A stretch of DNA of 64,000 bases from Branchiostoma floridae (GCF_000003815.2 NC_049981.1:6344117-6408116), one strand, 5' to 3'. Numbered from the stretch's first letter, positions 1-11,667 are shown. Notes: generated by a model from the sequence alone, not told the origin. Program-made: numbers and translations.

Positions 1-310
1 TATGGAAGTACGGCATAACTCGCGGGCGGGTGCTTTTAATGGGTGTGACTGTCCTTCTGCTTTTTTCCCTTGTTACTGTTGTTGTCCCCCTCCCTCAGGG
101 CCCATTCTGGGTAGCCACATTGCCTGAGAGCGTCCTTCACTTTTTCTTTCTCTGCCACTCTCAGTGGATGATCTAATCAAGCCTGGTGTAGTCTCGTATT
201 CTCTCACGAGATTGAGACTAGACCATTCTCCGCGTCCAAGATGTACTGACAGACATCGAAAATTTGGAGGTACGTTCTCTACCTTTAATAAACAGTCATT
301 GTTCGAAGAA
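1..310. other. No gene recognised
   Basis: I see no supported coding sequence. There is a short palindrome near 189-222 in which an AGTCTCGT motif is followed by its inverse. Confidence 0.4.
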
Positions 311-1285
311 AATTGATAGTAACATGAAGGTTATATTTTCAGTAGCGTTTGTGTGTCTGTCTGTCTGTCTGTCTGTCTGTCAACAAGATAACTCAAGAAC
401 GGATGAGTGGAGTGGTTTTATACTTGGTGTGTTGGTAGGGTGTGACAAAAGCTGGAAGTGATTAGATTTTGGGCCCCCTAGCGGCTTCCCTTGGTACTGC
501 AGTGAAACTTCCGGTTTTGCTATCTCGTGTTCTGAACAAGCTATGGTCACGATTTTAGGGTGTTAGATAGCTCTTGTGCTAAGAAAGAAGTGACATAGGT
601 TTGGGATAACAGGGGCATTTTTGTCAAAAACTTCTGAAGTGGATAACTCAAGAAGGGAACAACGGTTTTTCATGATTTTTGGTATGTAGGTACCTTAGAC
701 AATATTGTACACAATCAAATACTAATTATGCAAAATTAGAGTACAGTTGCATAATTAATGAGAATATTCTATCATAGCAGTTTATTCAAAGTATCTCTTG
801 TCCCGGACATGATATGGTCTTAACATTTGAGTGATAGATAGCATTCAGGGCCATGACCTACTGGACTAAGTTTCAGCCCCCTAACATTTAATTTCGGAAC
901 TGCAGGAGCATTTTTGTAAAGACATTCGAAAGAGGATAACTGCAGAAAGGAACGATTAATTGCCATCATTTTAGGCATGCATGTAGCTTAGGTAAATATG
1001 TTCATAATGATAAACATGTTATGTAAATGAAGACTTAATTTGTATAATTAATGTGGAAAATGTGGAAATTGTACAATTCCATTATTTCAATAACTGGACT
1101 TCAAAAAATGTAACTCATGTAAATTATGATAGGTGAAACAAAAGCAGAAGCCAAATATGCAAACGAGGAACTGATTTGCATAATATAAGTAAACATTGCA
1201 AAATCAACTAATGACTAATGATGGGAATTTTATACTTGTGATATGTGTAAGTTGTAATGCATAAATAATTTAAAAGTTCAAAGCT
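311..1285 (-). repeat. Dispersed repeat A, copy 1 (minus orientation)
   Basis: This AT-rich stretch is the inverted counterpart of 7935-8880. Read on the minus strand it shows the same ordered landmarks, including TTTGCATAAT boxes, ATGTTAGGG, a GACCATA...TGTTC block and a final CTAGGGGGCCC-type box. A (CTGT)n tract at about 355-381 lies at its 3' end. It has no coding capacity and its class is unknown. Other copies are at 7935, 28245, 35440 and 45118. Confidence 0.7.
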
Positions 1286-1299
1286 CACTTTCCTCGTAC

Positions 1300-2777
1300 T
1301 TCCACCAAAACAAGCTCCTTACTGATCGCAACGCCAGGTTCGCCCTTGGAGATTCTACCGTCAACTCCTTAACATACCTTGTTCACAAAATTCATCAAGC
1401 ACTTGACCAAGGACTTGAAACCCGCGTAGTCTTCCTTGATATTTCCAAAGCCTTTGATAAGGTTTGGCACACCGGCTTACTCTTTAAACTATGACAACTT
1501 GAAGTCACTGGGTCTCTGTTGGCATGGATAGAGTCGTACTTAAGTACCGAAGGCAAAGAGTCGTCATCAATGGAGTGTGCTCTGAATGGCTACCTATCAG
1601 TGCAGGTGTTCCTCAGGGATCCCTCCTTGGCCCCTTACTTTTTCTTGTATTTTATAAATGACATTGTTGATGACTTATTAACAGACTCCCGCCTTTTTGC
1701 GGATGATACTGCACTACTAGAGATAATTACTGACCCTGTTGCCTCAGCGGACAGGTTAAACCGTGATCTCACCTCAGTTTCGGAATGGGCTGCTCAGTGT
1801 CTTGTTACATTCAATCCCCAAAAACAGTATTGATGACGTTCTCCCTGAAGAAAAACAAAGTTCGACATCCCCCCTTATACTTTAAAGGTGTTCAGTTCAC
1901 TGAAGTCGACTCCCACAAACACCTTGGCCTGCATCTCACTAGAGACCTATCATGGTCACTTCATGTGTCAACCCTGGTGATGAAAGCAATGAAACGCATA
2001 AATCTACTGAAAAGAATTTCTTGCTTTGTCCCACGGAAAACACTCGAGACTCTGTACAAAGCCATGATACGTCCCTTGATTGAGTATGCCAACGTCGCCT
2101 GGTGCGGTATTCTTAAGAAAGACTCTGACTCACTCGAATCAGTACAGGTGTCCGCGGCCAAGGTCTGCACGGGCGCACTAAGGGGGACGAATCACAGCCA
2201 CATATTCACGGAGGTCGGTTGGGACACACTTGCCACCAGACGGGAAAAGCATGTACTTATTCACTTCTATAAAATGGCTAGCGGCTCCGCACCAAATTAT
2301 CTCCATGAACTGGTACCTCCACATATCCGTGATTCCACCCCTTATGGCCTTCGAGATGACCAGAACTACCTCCCTATTGCCCTAAGAACCGAAAAGTACA
2401 AAAGATCCTTTTTACCTGCCGCAGTTTTCTCCTGGAATCAACTTCCTTTGTCCGCCAAAACATCACCATCTATTAGTATTCTCTATAAAAAGAGAACTGG
2501 AGTCTTTCTTTGACAGCCCGCCCAGACACACCCACTTCTCCCATGGCCACGGACGCTCTGCAGTTCACTTGACTAGACTCAGACTCGACTTCAGCCAGCT
2601 TAACTCACACCTATTCAAACACCATTGTATAACTAGCCCTACTTGTAAATGTGGGAATTTAAACGAGACAACTGAGCACTACTTGTTGCACTGCGAACTA
2701 TACACTAGCGAAAGGATTCATATGTTGCACTCCTTATCCCGTTTAAACCTAGAAGAATTACTCTCGCCTGATCCCCT
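1300..2777 (+). pseudogene. LINE reverse transcriptase fragment (CR1/Jockey-like), broken
   Basis: Translated segments give a non-LTR reverse transcriptase: a start resembling KLLTDRNARFALGDST, then FLDISKAFDKVWH, the catalytic FADD motif at about 1696-1707, and the thumb/C-terminal part. It ends in a C-terminal Cys-His knuckle (CKCG...TTEHYLLHC, 2650-2697). A stop near 1492, a frameshift near 1830 and another near 2510 break it. The endonuclease domain is missing, so it is a 5'-truncated dead copy. It ends exactly where the next DNA element begins. Clade assignment is by general resemblance only. Confidence 0.85.
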
Positions 2778-2780
2778 TTA

Positions 2781-3785
2781 AGCCCCGGTCACAAAGCGCG
2801 TACGATTTCTTGCGATGGCATATTCCGCATATCGTACGATGAGCGCAGTAAAAATTTTTCCAGCGTCGTACGATTTTTCACTTGTCTCTCTTTTGAATAG
2901 CCGCTTGGCCGCTTTTGTGCTTCTTTAACCAACAAAATGTGGACTTAGCTGTTGAATACCTTCCTATAATATATTTAACTGTAAAAATAAATTAAAAGAG
3001 ACCATGACAACAAGAGCATTACAAGAAAAGTTCAAATCAAGCGTGAGTACTGGTATGATTATCTCGGCCTGCTTGCCGGCTATACGTGTCAGGCTCTTTC
3101 GAAGATCGTATCATGATATGCTATCAACAAAAAGATGCCATCATACAAAAATCATATGATAAGCATTATATCATATATATTTCCGACTCATAGAGCCTGC
3201 CTTAATGTTCGAGTTGTACCCATGGTTATTACAATTATGGTAAACTGACCCAAGACCGACGAGAGCTGAGATTTGATCTAATTATAAACCCACGTGCATG
3301 AAGCGATCAAACAATTGTCTACATCACCTGTGCGGGGCGCGCTGTTTTCTGGTTGCGACTGTGGCAGTTGCGACTGATATATTTTCCCTTTTCGCCAATA
3401 TCCACAATATCAGGGAAAACTGAAACCATCACAACATGCTAACAATTCATAAATCTATAACCTCATCAGTAGAAAAAATTGCCGTAATGAAGTCTGCTAT
3501 GGGGGCAAATAAAATCTTACGACGATAGCAAAATTTTGAACATGTTCAAAATCCATTTCAGCTCTATTTTTCACCATACGACGCTCCCCGATTTACTATG
3601 ATCCACTGCGATTGACGCAGGCACGCTCTTATGACCTCATCGTACGATGCACTACGTGCTTTGTGACCACGGCTTTATATACTTAAACCATTGCTTCCGA
3701 TTCTCCCCCGACTTACGACGCACTGCGCTTATCCTGCGCATCGGAAGGAATCGCAAGGAATCGTACGCGCTTTGTGACCGGGGCT
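2781..3785. mobile_element. Harbinger-like non-autonomous DNA element, TSD TTA
   Basis: The ends are inverted repeats. The 5' end starts AGCCCCGGTCACAAAGCGCG and its reverse complement closes the element at 3785, matching for about 36 bases with one mismatch. TTA at 2778-2780 is repeated at 3786-3788, the TWA-type 3-bp duplication known for PIF/Harbinger elements. A diverged internal copy of the 3' end lies at about 3598-3675, so the element looks composite. No transposase ORF is present. Confidence 0.8.
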
Positions 3786-3788
3786 TTA

Positions 3789-4165
3789 ATCATTACTCAT
3801 ACAATACTTGATATGGTGGGGAATAAAAAGTGAGGTCACAAAAAATTCCTGCGTTGTCGTACTTTCTCATCATACTCTCTAGATCGGTAGATTTATTTCT
3901 CTACAACGTTAGATTTTCTTGCGAGTGTTTGATTGTCATCAGGACAAGTACAGATTGAATAGCGCCTTCTATCTCGCGTATGTGGATAGGAATTTTTATA
4001 AATGAAGATAAATTAGAAAGTGAAAAACACCAGAGAAGTAGACATCAGACGTCGGAATACAGCAGGTGATAAACGCTGAAGATGTTATCATCTGTGCAAG
4101 TTATCATCTTTCGAATGATAACGGTAGTGGTAAAAGCTTAGAACGACCAAAATGGTGCCAAGACC
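3789..4165. other. No gene recognised
   Basis: AT-rich sequence between mobile elements. I see no coding or repeat signal that I can support. Confidence 0.4.
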
Positions 4166-4171
4166 GGAGAG

Positions 4172-4335
4172 TAGAATGAATGAATGAATTAATGAATGAA
4201 TTAATGAACTTATTGCTCAACAATCGCACAAGGTACAATGTACGGCAACCATTAACAACTAATGGCTATATAGACAATAGTACGGAGAGGCTATATACAA
4301 AACAACAAAATATTATCGATAACAGTACAAACAGT
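4172..4335 (-). repeat. LINE 3' end with (TTCA)n tail
   Basis: On the minus strand the sequence ends in GAGCAATAA followed by a run of TTCA/TTAA tetranucleotides (4174-4208). A close copy with the same internal landmarks, including CAATCGCACAAGGTACAATG, lies at 63155-63320. A 3' microsatellite tail of this kind is usual for CR1/L2-type LINEs. Confidence 0.6.
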
Positions 4336-4453
4336 GATCGGATCTCGCATTTGGAGTACGTAGACGGACATATGAGTTGAACATGATATCAGTATACGGA
4401 AAATATCATTCTGTGTACCAGTAAGAGAGATGTGTGTTTTGGTTCTAAAACTG

Positions 4454-4614
4454 TAAATGCATTTAAGTTCGCGGTGGTTTTAAGTTCGCGGTAATACCAT
4501 AGACTGCAGTCTTAAAACATAATAGAAAAATGTTCGCGGTGGATTTAAGTTCGCGGTGAAGCGGTCACCGCGAAAACCGCGAACATTAATCCACCGCGAA
4601 TATTTCTGCATTTA
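4454..4614. mobile_element. Small MITE with CGCGGTGG-rich body
   Basis: It is bounded by TAAATGCA (4454-4461) and TGCATTTA (4607-4614). Inside are multiple copies of TTCGCGGTGG and their reverse complements, allowing extensive hairpins. A related copy lies at 20902-21099, where duplicated flanking DNA provides an empty site. Confidence 0.65.
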
Positions 4615-4670
4615 AAGTATTTTTAACAATGTTTCTCTCTCTTTACTGTAGGCCATTTCATAACAAAGTA

Positions 4671-4845
4671 CAGTAGAAGCCAGTTAATTGCGCATCGGAT
4701 TAACGCACACTTCTGTTAACTGCACAGAATCCCCAAATCCTAAACCGGTGCGGTCCAGCTAGATAACTTTTGGATTATTGCACCAGCCGGATAATTGCAC
4801 GAAATTCACTGGCAAATAGGCCGTGCAATTAAGCGGCTTCTACTT
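4671..4845. mobile_element. pogo/Tigger-like MITE, TSD TA
   Basis: The 5' end CAGTAGAAGCC and 3' end GGCTTCTACTT are inverted copies flanked by TA on both sides (4669-4670, 4846-4847). Inner subterminal copies of the AATTGCAC type follow. A CAG start with a TA duplication is the known signature of pogo-like elements. It is 175 bp and non-coding. Confidence 0.75.
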
Positions 4846-4847
4846 TA

Positions 4848-5097
4848 GATGAATAGATGGTTGGATAGACTAGTGTATACTGATGGATAAAGAGCAAATG
4901 AATGGAGGAATAATACTTGGATGAACAAAGGAAGATGGATGGTGGGTGTATGGATTGAGGAAGAGTAATAGAGGATAGATGGAATGTTAAAGGTAGGATA
5001 AATACGTTAATCGAGCTCGAGGGAGGGCGGATATGGATGGACTTATGAACGAAAAAGGGAAAAAAGATGGACGGAAAAGGGGAAAGAAAGGGAGCTA
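4848..5097. repeat. Purine-biased GGATGGA-rich simple sequence
   Basis: This stretch is rich in GGATGGATGG-like and GGAAGA-like words. The long minus-strand reading frame across it is low-complexity Ser/His/Pro/Ile and I do not regard it as a gene. Confidence 0.5.
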
Positions 5098-5154
5098 GAA
5101 TTAATGTAGCCTGGATACCATACCCCAACCTCAAAAATATCTTTTGTGTTGGGG

Positions 5155-5308
5155 TCTGGCAGGATGGCTGTAGAAATGTTCTCGAAGGCCCTTGATCAGA
5201 GAGAAGAGAACCAGTACAACAAACTAGCAGACAACATAAGAAGCATTACAACACTAAAAGGCTTGAAAACAGCTCTGAAGAACATATGTATATCTGACCT
5301 CAAGTAAT
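5155..5308 (+). pseudogene. Short coding-like tail (about 49 codons) inside the Mutator-like element
   Basis: After a TCTGGCAG acceptor-like site a frame runs RMAVEMFSKALDQREENQYN and ends at a stop after LKNICISDLK. It is hydrophilic and helical-looking, with protein-like codon composition. It could be a captured host exon or the C-terminus of an old retroelement. I cannot name it. Confidence 0.35.
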
Positions 5309-5534
5309 ATTGGAACTTAGTATGGAAAAGCACCTTTGTCTCTGATGTGCCTTACTGTTCTTTTAATTTTGTTTTTGTTCAATATTTAGATATATGATTT
5401 AATATCCATACTTTGTAAATTTCAGTTTCATTAATTTTCTTTTTACACATGATTTGATATATGATTTGACCTCTGACCTCCACCCCATCTCTTGACATAT
5501 TGATTTTGACCTTGGAACGTTTTCTACTTGAGTA

Positions 5535-5700
5535 TCATCATCATCATCATCCGGGCGTGCTGGTTGCACGGATGGCCATGACTCTCTTCCTCCATCCATC
5601 CCTATCCTCCATGGCCTTAGGCAGTTCTTCAGCCGAGCAGCCAGTTTCTTCACAGAGTGAAGTATGGACACTGATTTTGTATTGACGCACCGGTTTTCTG
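5535..5700 (-). pseudogene. RTE-type LINE C-terminus with (ATG)n tail
   Basis: On the minus strand the translation includes a CAEELPKAMEDRDGW-like tail and ends at a GATGATGATG tract (5536-5551 on the plus strand as CAT repeats). A 'DRDGWR' end followed by a GAT/ATG microsatellite is common in RTE-clade LINEs. Only the last ~50 codons remain. Confidence 0.5.
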
Positions 5701-6190
5701 TTTTCTGTACTGTATGTTGTCCCTGGGTGTTCAAAGTTTGACTGATTGTTACCACGTTTTGTCCTGTATCTGTTATTTACATGTATGCTAGGTGGGCCGT
5801 CTTGGAAATCAACTATGCACTGTTGTAGGCCGGGGCTACCCATCTGTTTCAAGATGAAATAAATAAATAAATAAACCTAGGATTTATGACCACTCACACG
5901 CCAGGTAGCCAGCTACAACACACCACAGTTGGTCAGCAGGCTATCACAGTAGCGAATCAGGTACTTGGTGGCCACTGTTATGGATTTAAAAAAAAAACAG
6001 TTGGGGTTTTTTAACCAATCATGGTAAGGGTGTATTACCTCCCGCTGATCCTGCTGCTGTTCTATTGGTGGAGTTTTTTGCCCACTATAAGGGGCAAAAT
6101 TGAGAACCCGGCCTATCCCATCCGGCCAGACCCTTGCATGATAGATACTTGAGATCGGGCTGGGGTTTGGTAACCAGGCTAGAATTAATG

Positions 6191-6929
6191 GAGAAGGGTC
6201 CTTTACACAACTGATTCACCAAGTATAGGTTTTCCTACTGCAGTCACTCCAAAACGTTAACTGTCCAGATTTAAAATAAAACCCCAACAATGCTTTACAA
6301 TTGAGCTCTATTGGCGTGGGGTCTTTAGGCGCAGGTGCCAACTCTTGCGTCACCTCTGTACACAAACATAACACAGCGGTAGAAAACTGCAGTTCAGGTA
6401 AGGATCTCTAGGCGAGGCTCTTGATAAATGAACATGAAGGCGCTCTGGCAAGACCTCTTTCGCCAGCATACTAATCGTACTCGCCAAATTGGTTGAATCA
6501 TCGTCTCCGCACAATAAAGGTCGACCATAAATTCCCGTCTTTAGATCATTTTTCATTGTAATTTTCAATAGACTGGTAGCCATTATTTACACCTGTTAAT
6601 ACCGTTAATTAAGAACGTCCTACTCCAGTCGACGTTTTGCACTACATGCTACATCTATTCTGAACCACTTCTGTCTCTATACCTGATACTGCCTACATAT
6701 CGATTATTAGGAACCCGTTTAGGTATTTCAAGTTGAGTTTTCATTATTACAATCTCGCCGGGAAAAGGAAAAGATTGGGCTTCGCAAATCCTCTCAAACC
6801 GGTATTGTGGAATAGGCAATGTGGTTTCGGCGTTTGGTAACCAGCTTATCTCCAAGCAGATAGGGTGGGTTATGTGAACAGCAGATGTCGTATCATGTGT
6901 GATATAATGACAACAGCTGACGTCGTTTA
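6191..6929. other. No gene recognised
   Basis: I find no convincing coding, RNA or repeat signal. The last ~45 bases (from about 6885) are a diverged copy of 7720-7765. Confidence 0.4.
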
Positions 6930-7127
6930 AGGTGCACTCTCACTGGACGTGGGGCACGCTTGCGGCATTGTGGGGTTCGGAATATACTCAACGAATTTCA
7001 GAGATAAACAACGAATTTTCTTACTTGTTGTATATTTGGTCGTCTTCTATGCCATACAAAACAGTGACGCAGCGAACGAACGCAGCAATGCCGCAAGCGT
7101 GCCCCCACGTCCGGTGAGAGTGCACCT
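6930..7127. mobile_element. MITE with ~42-bp inverted ends
   Basis: The sequence opening AGGTGCACTCTCACTGGACG and containing GGGGCACGCTTGCGGCATTG is repeated inverted at about 7086-7127. The flanks correspond to an uninterrupted paralogous stretch at about 7735-7780 (GACAACAGTTGACATCGT then CCAACTGTTT), which supports insertion of the 198-bp unit. No clean duplication is visible. Confidence 0.75.
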
Positions 7128-7934
7128 CTACCAACTGTTTTGGGCATCCTTTACAATTTTCAATTTTAATTCATACACGTTTGGGGACCTTGTCTGTTAT
7201 CTATTCTGTGTGCTGTTATTTCGTGCTCCCCATTGTGTCACACAGATGTTGTGGTCGTCTGTACAGGAATTTTTGTTATATATCTGGCATCAATATGTAC
7301 GTTTAACAAACACATACCGGTATTTGGTACAATTTAGGTATTGGATAATGTTTTTCCATTATTTTTGTTAAAGATGTGTATGTATCTTATTCAGTCTTTG
7401 TGGTTCCTGTTTGTATGTTTGGAACTGACAATATTATCGGCTTCTTGATTATTGTCATGTCACAGCCGTGTAAATTTTTCATGTCTCATGTCCACGGCAT
7501 ATTATATATTGGGATAGAGAATAAAGTCTTAACGTTTCTCTTGCATGTCGTCCGCTCGTAATATTTCCCAAATCGCCGCTATATTCCCTGTACTTTGGAT
7601 CAAATGAGTTTCGTTTCGTTCATTTTGTTCATCGTATTCGATGTTTGGGACTGCCAATATCATCGGTTATAACTGATGACGCGACGGAAGTTACAGATGT
7701 AATTGAACAGATCGATGTTGGTCGAATCATGTGTGGTGTAACGACAACAGTTGACATCGTGGACCAACCAACTGTTTCTGGTGTTCCAGACAAATTTTGT
7801 TCTACTTTGAGTATCGTAATTATCACATATCTATGGTAAATGGCTGTTGATTTATCAGAGGAATGTAACAGTATGGTTGTTCATAAATAATAGACACAAT
7901 GTCACAGACTACTAAAAACAACACAACTGATAGA
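7128..7934. repeat. Local partial duplications, no gene
   Basis: GTATGTTTGGAACTGACAAT-like sequence at about 7410 recurs at about 7638 (ATGTTTGGGACTGCCAATAT), and the block around 7720-7780 repeats the flanks of the 6930 element. Reading frames here are short and hydrophobic by composition, with no family resemblance. Confidence 0.5.
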
Positions 7935-8880
7935 CTATAACTAGAGTTCGGCGACCTCATACCTCCATGAAAATTTAGAGCTTTCGTAAATTTCATGCAA
8001 TTGACTAAGACATTAACTAATTTATGCATGGTGTTGTTCATCATTGACAAACGTAAACATGTCACAATTATAAAATTCCCATTATTAATCATAAAGCGGT
8101 TTTGCAATTTTTACATAAATTATGCAAATAAGTTCCTCATTACCATATTTGGTATCTGCTTATATTCCACCTATCATAATTAACATGTGTTACATTTATT
8201 GAAGTCCAGTTATTGAAAACAATGGAATTATACAATTTCCTCATTAATTATGCAAATTAAGTCCTCACTTGCATAACATGTACATCGTTATGAACATCTT
8301 TGCCTGACGTATCTGCATGCCTAATATGATGCCAATCCGTCAATCCTTTCTGCAGTTATCCTCTTTGGAATGTCTTGACAAAACGCCCTGCAGTTCCCAA
8401 ATTAAATGTTAGGGAGCTGAAACTTGCTCCACTTTGTTATGACACTGGAAGCTATCTACCACTCAAATTTCAAGACCATATCATGTCCAAGACAAGAGAT
8501 GCATAGCAAAAACTGCTATGATTGAATGTTGTCATTAATTATGCAAATTTGCTCCAATTTTGCATAATTAGGATTTCATTTTGTACAAAATTGTCCGAGG
8601 TATCTACATACCAAAAATCATGAAAATCCGTTGTTCTCTTCTTGAGTTATCCTCTTCAGAAGTTTTTGACAAAAATGCCCCTGCTATCCCAAAACTAGAC
8701 GCTAGGGATCCCAAACTTATGTCATTTCTTCCTGAGCACAAGAGCTATTTAATACTCAAAAATCGTGACCATAGCATGTTCAAAACACCGAAATAGCAAA
8801 ACCGGAAGTTGCACTGCAGTACTAAGGGGAGCCGCTATGGGGCCCAAAATCTAATCATTTCCAGCTTTCATCACACCGGG
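7935..8880 (+). repeat. Dispersed repeat A, copy 2 (most complete)
   Basis: It opens with AGAGTTCGGCGACCTCATAC and ends near GGGGCCCAAAATCTAATCAT. Between are several TTTGCATAATTA boxes and paired TTTTGACAAAAATGCCC-like boxes. This copy is uninterrupted and serves as the reference for recognising insertions in the 28245-32880 copy. It has no coding capacity. Confidence 0.75.
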
Positions 8881-9266
8881 TATTTTGGGATTCTTCGGGT
8901 GCTAGAACTTTTAGTTTTTTTCTTAGTAATACGCTTTTGCCTGGTTTAGTCCTTGCGCGGAAAAAAATAAGTAAGTTCACTGGAAGTTGCAGAGAGTGTT
9001 GTGCTTGCATTTTTATCAGTTTCAGTCAACTGTGACTGTGTGGCCTCGTCTCATTTGGTTGATGTGCTCCAAAATCCACAGTTCTGAAAAGATCTTTCAG
9101 CCTTGATCGGTTGCCAAGGACTGATTTTCATGACGCTCCAGTTTTCTCAGTAGTGTTGTTCAGTCAGGTGTATAGCTTCTCATGCATTAACAAATGTTCA
9201 ATTAAACCAATGATAGAATGTTCTTGATTAAACTAACAGTTCAATATGAACTGTGCTTTACTTATG
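8881..9266. other. No gene recognised
   Basis: I see no supported feature between repeat A and the duplicated promoter region. Confidence 0.4.
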
Positions 9267-10090
9267 ACTCGAGTTCAACTGAACTCATCAACACCGCTGA
9301 CCGGTCAGTCACCTCTGACCGGACTGTTGTACCCTTAGAACAAACACGGAAACGTTACTTTGAAAAATAAGCAACGTCAACAGATCAATTTTGCTCTTTG
9401 TGGAAAACAACTTAATACATTAAAAACAACCTTTAACTCGTACCTTTAAACTAACGTCGGCGAAGGTTCAAGGCTACTGGGCAGTACGTGTCCTTTTGCA
9501 TAGACCATATAACACATAACAAGAGTAGACCAGAAATCTGCTATATGTTAGATAGTGATAGCGTGTAAGCCGATGAAAATTCACATTGCTCGTCTCTAGC
9601 TTCGTGCGAGATCGTAGTATTACTGCAGTTTGGCAAGATTTTTTTACTTTTAGTACAAAGTACAAAATGATGGCAGAGGAGGGCATCAACCGCATGGCGC
9701 TTTCTTACGCCGACTGCAACTGCAAGAAGATGTTGCTATTATGTTGTATGTTAGTAAAGTCGATAAAAGTAAAGAAAAGAGAATGTTTTCTAATAAAAAT
9801 CATGTTTTTTATTTTCCCAGTCTAGCACCACACGTGTCTGCTGTGGGTATAAAAGTCAGAGGTTACACAAGAGGAGAGCACAGAAGACTTCTTGAACACC
9901 CTAACAGAGCACGTTAACGTTGCGGTGCTCAGTCTCTCACCGGTCGGCTGAGATATACAACAGGAAGGTCTACTGAAATAGAAAGCCGTCGGATCGTCCC
10001 TAACTCTACACACATACCAAGTCAACCCACACCATCCCACTAACAAACTCACACAAACACAACAACTAACGGCACCGAAAACATAGCTCT
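9267..10090 (+). promoter_or_regulatory. Promoter block 1 (duplicated), TATA at 9848-9855
   Basis: The block begins CGAGTTCAACTGAACTCAT and shares ordered similarity with 10837-11520, including CAACGTCAACAGATC and TTTTGCTCTTTGTGGAAAAC. TATAAAAG at 9848 is followed ~30 bp later by AGGAGAGCACAGAAG, as in the other blocks. A plausible 5'UTR donor (GCGAAG|GTAAAA) lies near 10098. No coding exon specific to this block is visible before block 2, so it is an alternative promoter for gene 1 or an orphan. Confidence 0.6.
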
Positions 10091-10098
10091 TGGCGAAG

Positions 10099-10836
10099 GT
10101 AAAACAAACTTTCTATAATGCCTTGTAGTGTATGATGGGATCCATATACTCCAAGCAGAGGTTGGCGTGGTAACTGGTGACGTTCTTCTTACATGCAGCG
10201 TTTTCTGTCCGCCGGCCCCACTACAATAACTAATTGGAGAGTAGGATTTCTCTTCATGTCACGCAAGTTGAAGGTATATTGTTACATCGTGATGATGTTT
10301 AGGGCATACGTCGCCGAGTTGTGCTTTAAACATCTTTCTTGTTCCATCCTTATCAGGGTTTGCATGGTTTAGTGCTCATTTGGTTGACAGTTGTGGAAGA
10401 ATTATTCTCTGAACCTGTGAGTTCAGCTGCAGTCATGGGCAGCCTTGACTAGTGGTCTTTAACCAATACTATTGGGCATTTATACAACCTGCTATAGTTT
10501 TTTTTCCTTACACGTGGTTGTACTACAACTTGTTTGTCAGAGGCAAATGCTAGAGCCTTACAAAGGTCAGGTTACCAAAGAGCACATGCAATGCTAATCA
10601 CGTGTCTTTCAACCTTGTAAAAGCCAGTTTTGCACATTCCTATAAACTCTACACGAGAAAAGTATCGATAAACAAAACAATTGAATTTTGAATGTTAGTG
10701 TCCGTCAATGTTATGTGAGCTAGGTAGTATACTGCTTTCATCTCATCAAGGTTGTTACTGCACGTCGTAGTTTGGTACTAGTCTAATGGCCTGATGTCTT
10801 TTCAGCCACAGCTTTGAAGAATATGTTTCCCATAAC
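10099..10836. other. No gene recognised between promoter blocks
   Basis: I find no reading frame or repeat that I can support. If block 1 drives gene 1, this is intron. Confidence 0.4.
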
Positions 10837-11520
10837 TCGAGTTCAATCGAACTCATTAACACCCCTGACCGGTCAATCACTTTTGTGTCGCGATTGTTGA
10901 ACCCGAGTTTGGACAAACACGGAAACTTTACTTTGAAAAAATAAAGCAACGTCAACAGATCGATTTTGCTCTTTGTGGAAAACAACTTAAGACTTTGAAA
11001 GCCCTAAATCTCACCTCACCTTTAACTAAGGTCAATGAAGGTTCAAGGCTACTTTTTCGTGTCCTACACGAAGAGCAAATTACACATTTAGAAAAGATGT
11101 GGCCAGAAATAGATACACGGTTATTATATGTAACTCCAAGAAGATTCACAAGGATGATCACTTCGTGCAAGATCGACACGGCACTGTCAGGGTTTGACGC
11201 TTAGCAGATTCATTTATTTTGGTACAAAGTACAAAGGCCACCAAGGGCATCGACCGTGTGGTGTTTTTTAGCGCCGGTTAGTTTTCCGTGTGAAAAACAT
11301 GACGTATGTTACTAGGTAACATTGATAAAAGTCAAACAGGGAATGTTTTGCATTGAAAACATGTTTTTTATTTGCCCAGTCAAGCGCCAAGCATGAACGT
11401 GTCTCCTGAGGGTATAAAAGACAGACAGGGTCAGATATAAAACAGTAGGAGAACAGAGAAGGCAAGAAAGCAGACTTCCCTCCTTTACAAACCCTCGCAG
11501 CTCTCAACGTTTTCTAGTGG
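10837..11520 (+). promoter_or_regulatory. Promoter block 2 of gene 1, TATA at 11413-11420
   Basis: This is a paralogous copy of block 1 just upstream of gene 1. TATAAAAG (11413) is followed by AGTAGGAGAACAGAGAAGG, matching GGCAGTAGGAGCGCAGAGAA downstream of the gene 2 TATA box. An untranslated first exon probably runs from about 11445 to 11518, with a GTAGGG donor. The acceptor is TTTTCAG at 11657-11663. Confidence 0.65.
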
Positions 11521-11667
11521 TAGGGGACATTTTTTTCAATTTATCCACACTTACTTTAGGTTACCTGTACGCTTTTCTTTTTCTTCTCTTACGACTTTAC
11601 TGGTCACAACAGGGAATGTTAACTTCGCTTGTTGCTGAACATTTCATTTCTGATGATTTTCAGAACG

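Larger units (their letters stand above)
5107..6181. mobile_element. Mutator-like non-autonomous element with perfect 9-bp TSD
   Basis: The ends are inverted: TAGCCTGGATACCATACCCC at the start and the inverse of TAGCCTGGTTACCAAACCCC at the end. The host sequence GAATTAATG is duplicated exactly at 5098-5106 and 6182-6190. Nine-base duplications are typical of Mutator/MULE elements. The ~1.07 kb interior holds a LINE 3' fragment (5535-5700) and a short coding-like segment (5155-5308). A 124-bp relative with its own perfect 9-bp duplication is at 40260-40383. Confidence 0.85.

Noticed and set aside
4829-5134. 101-aa minus-strand frame
   Set aside because: Low-complexity translation of GGATGG-type simple repeats.
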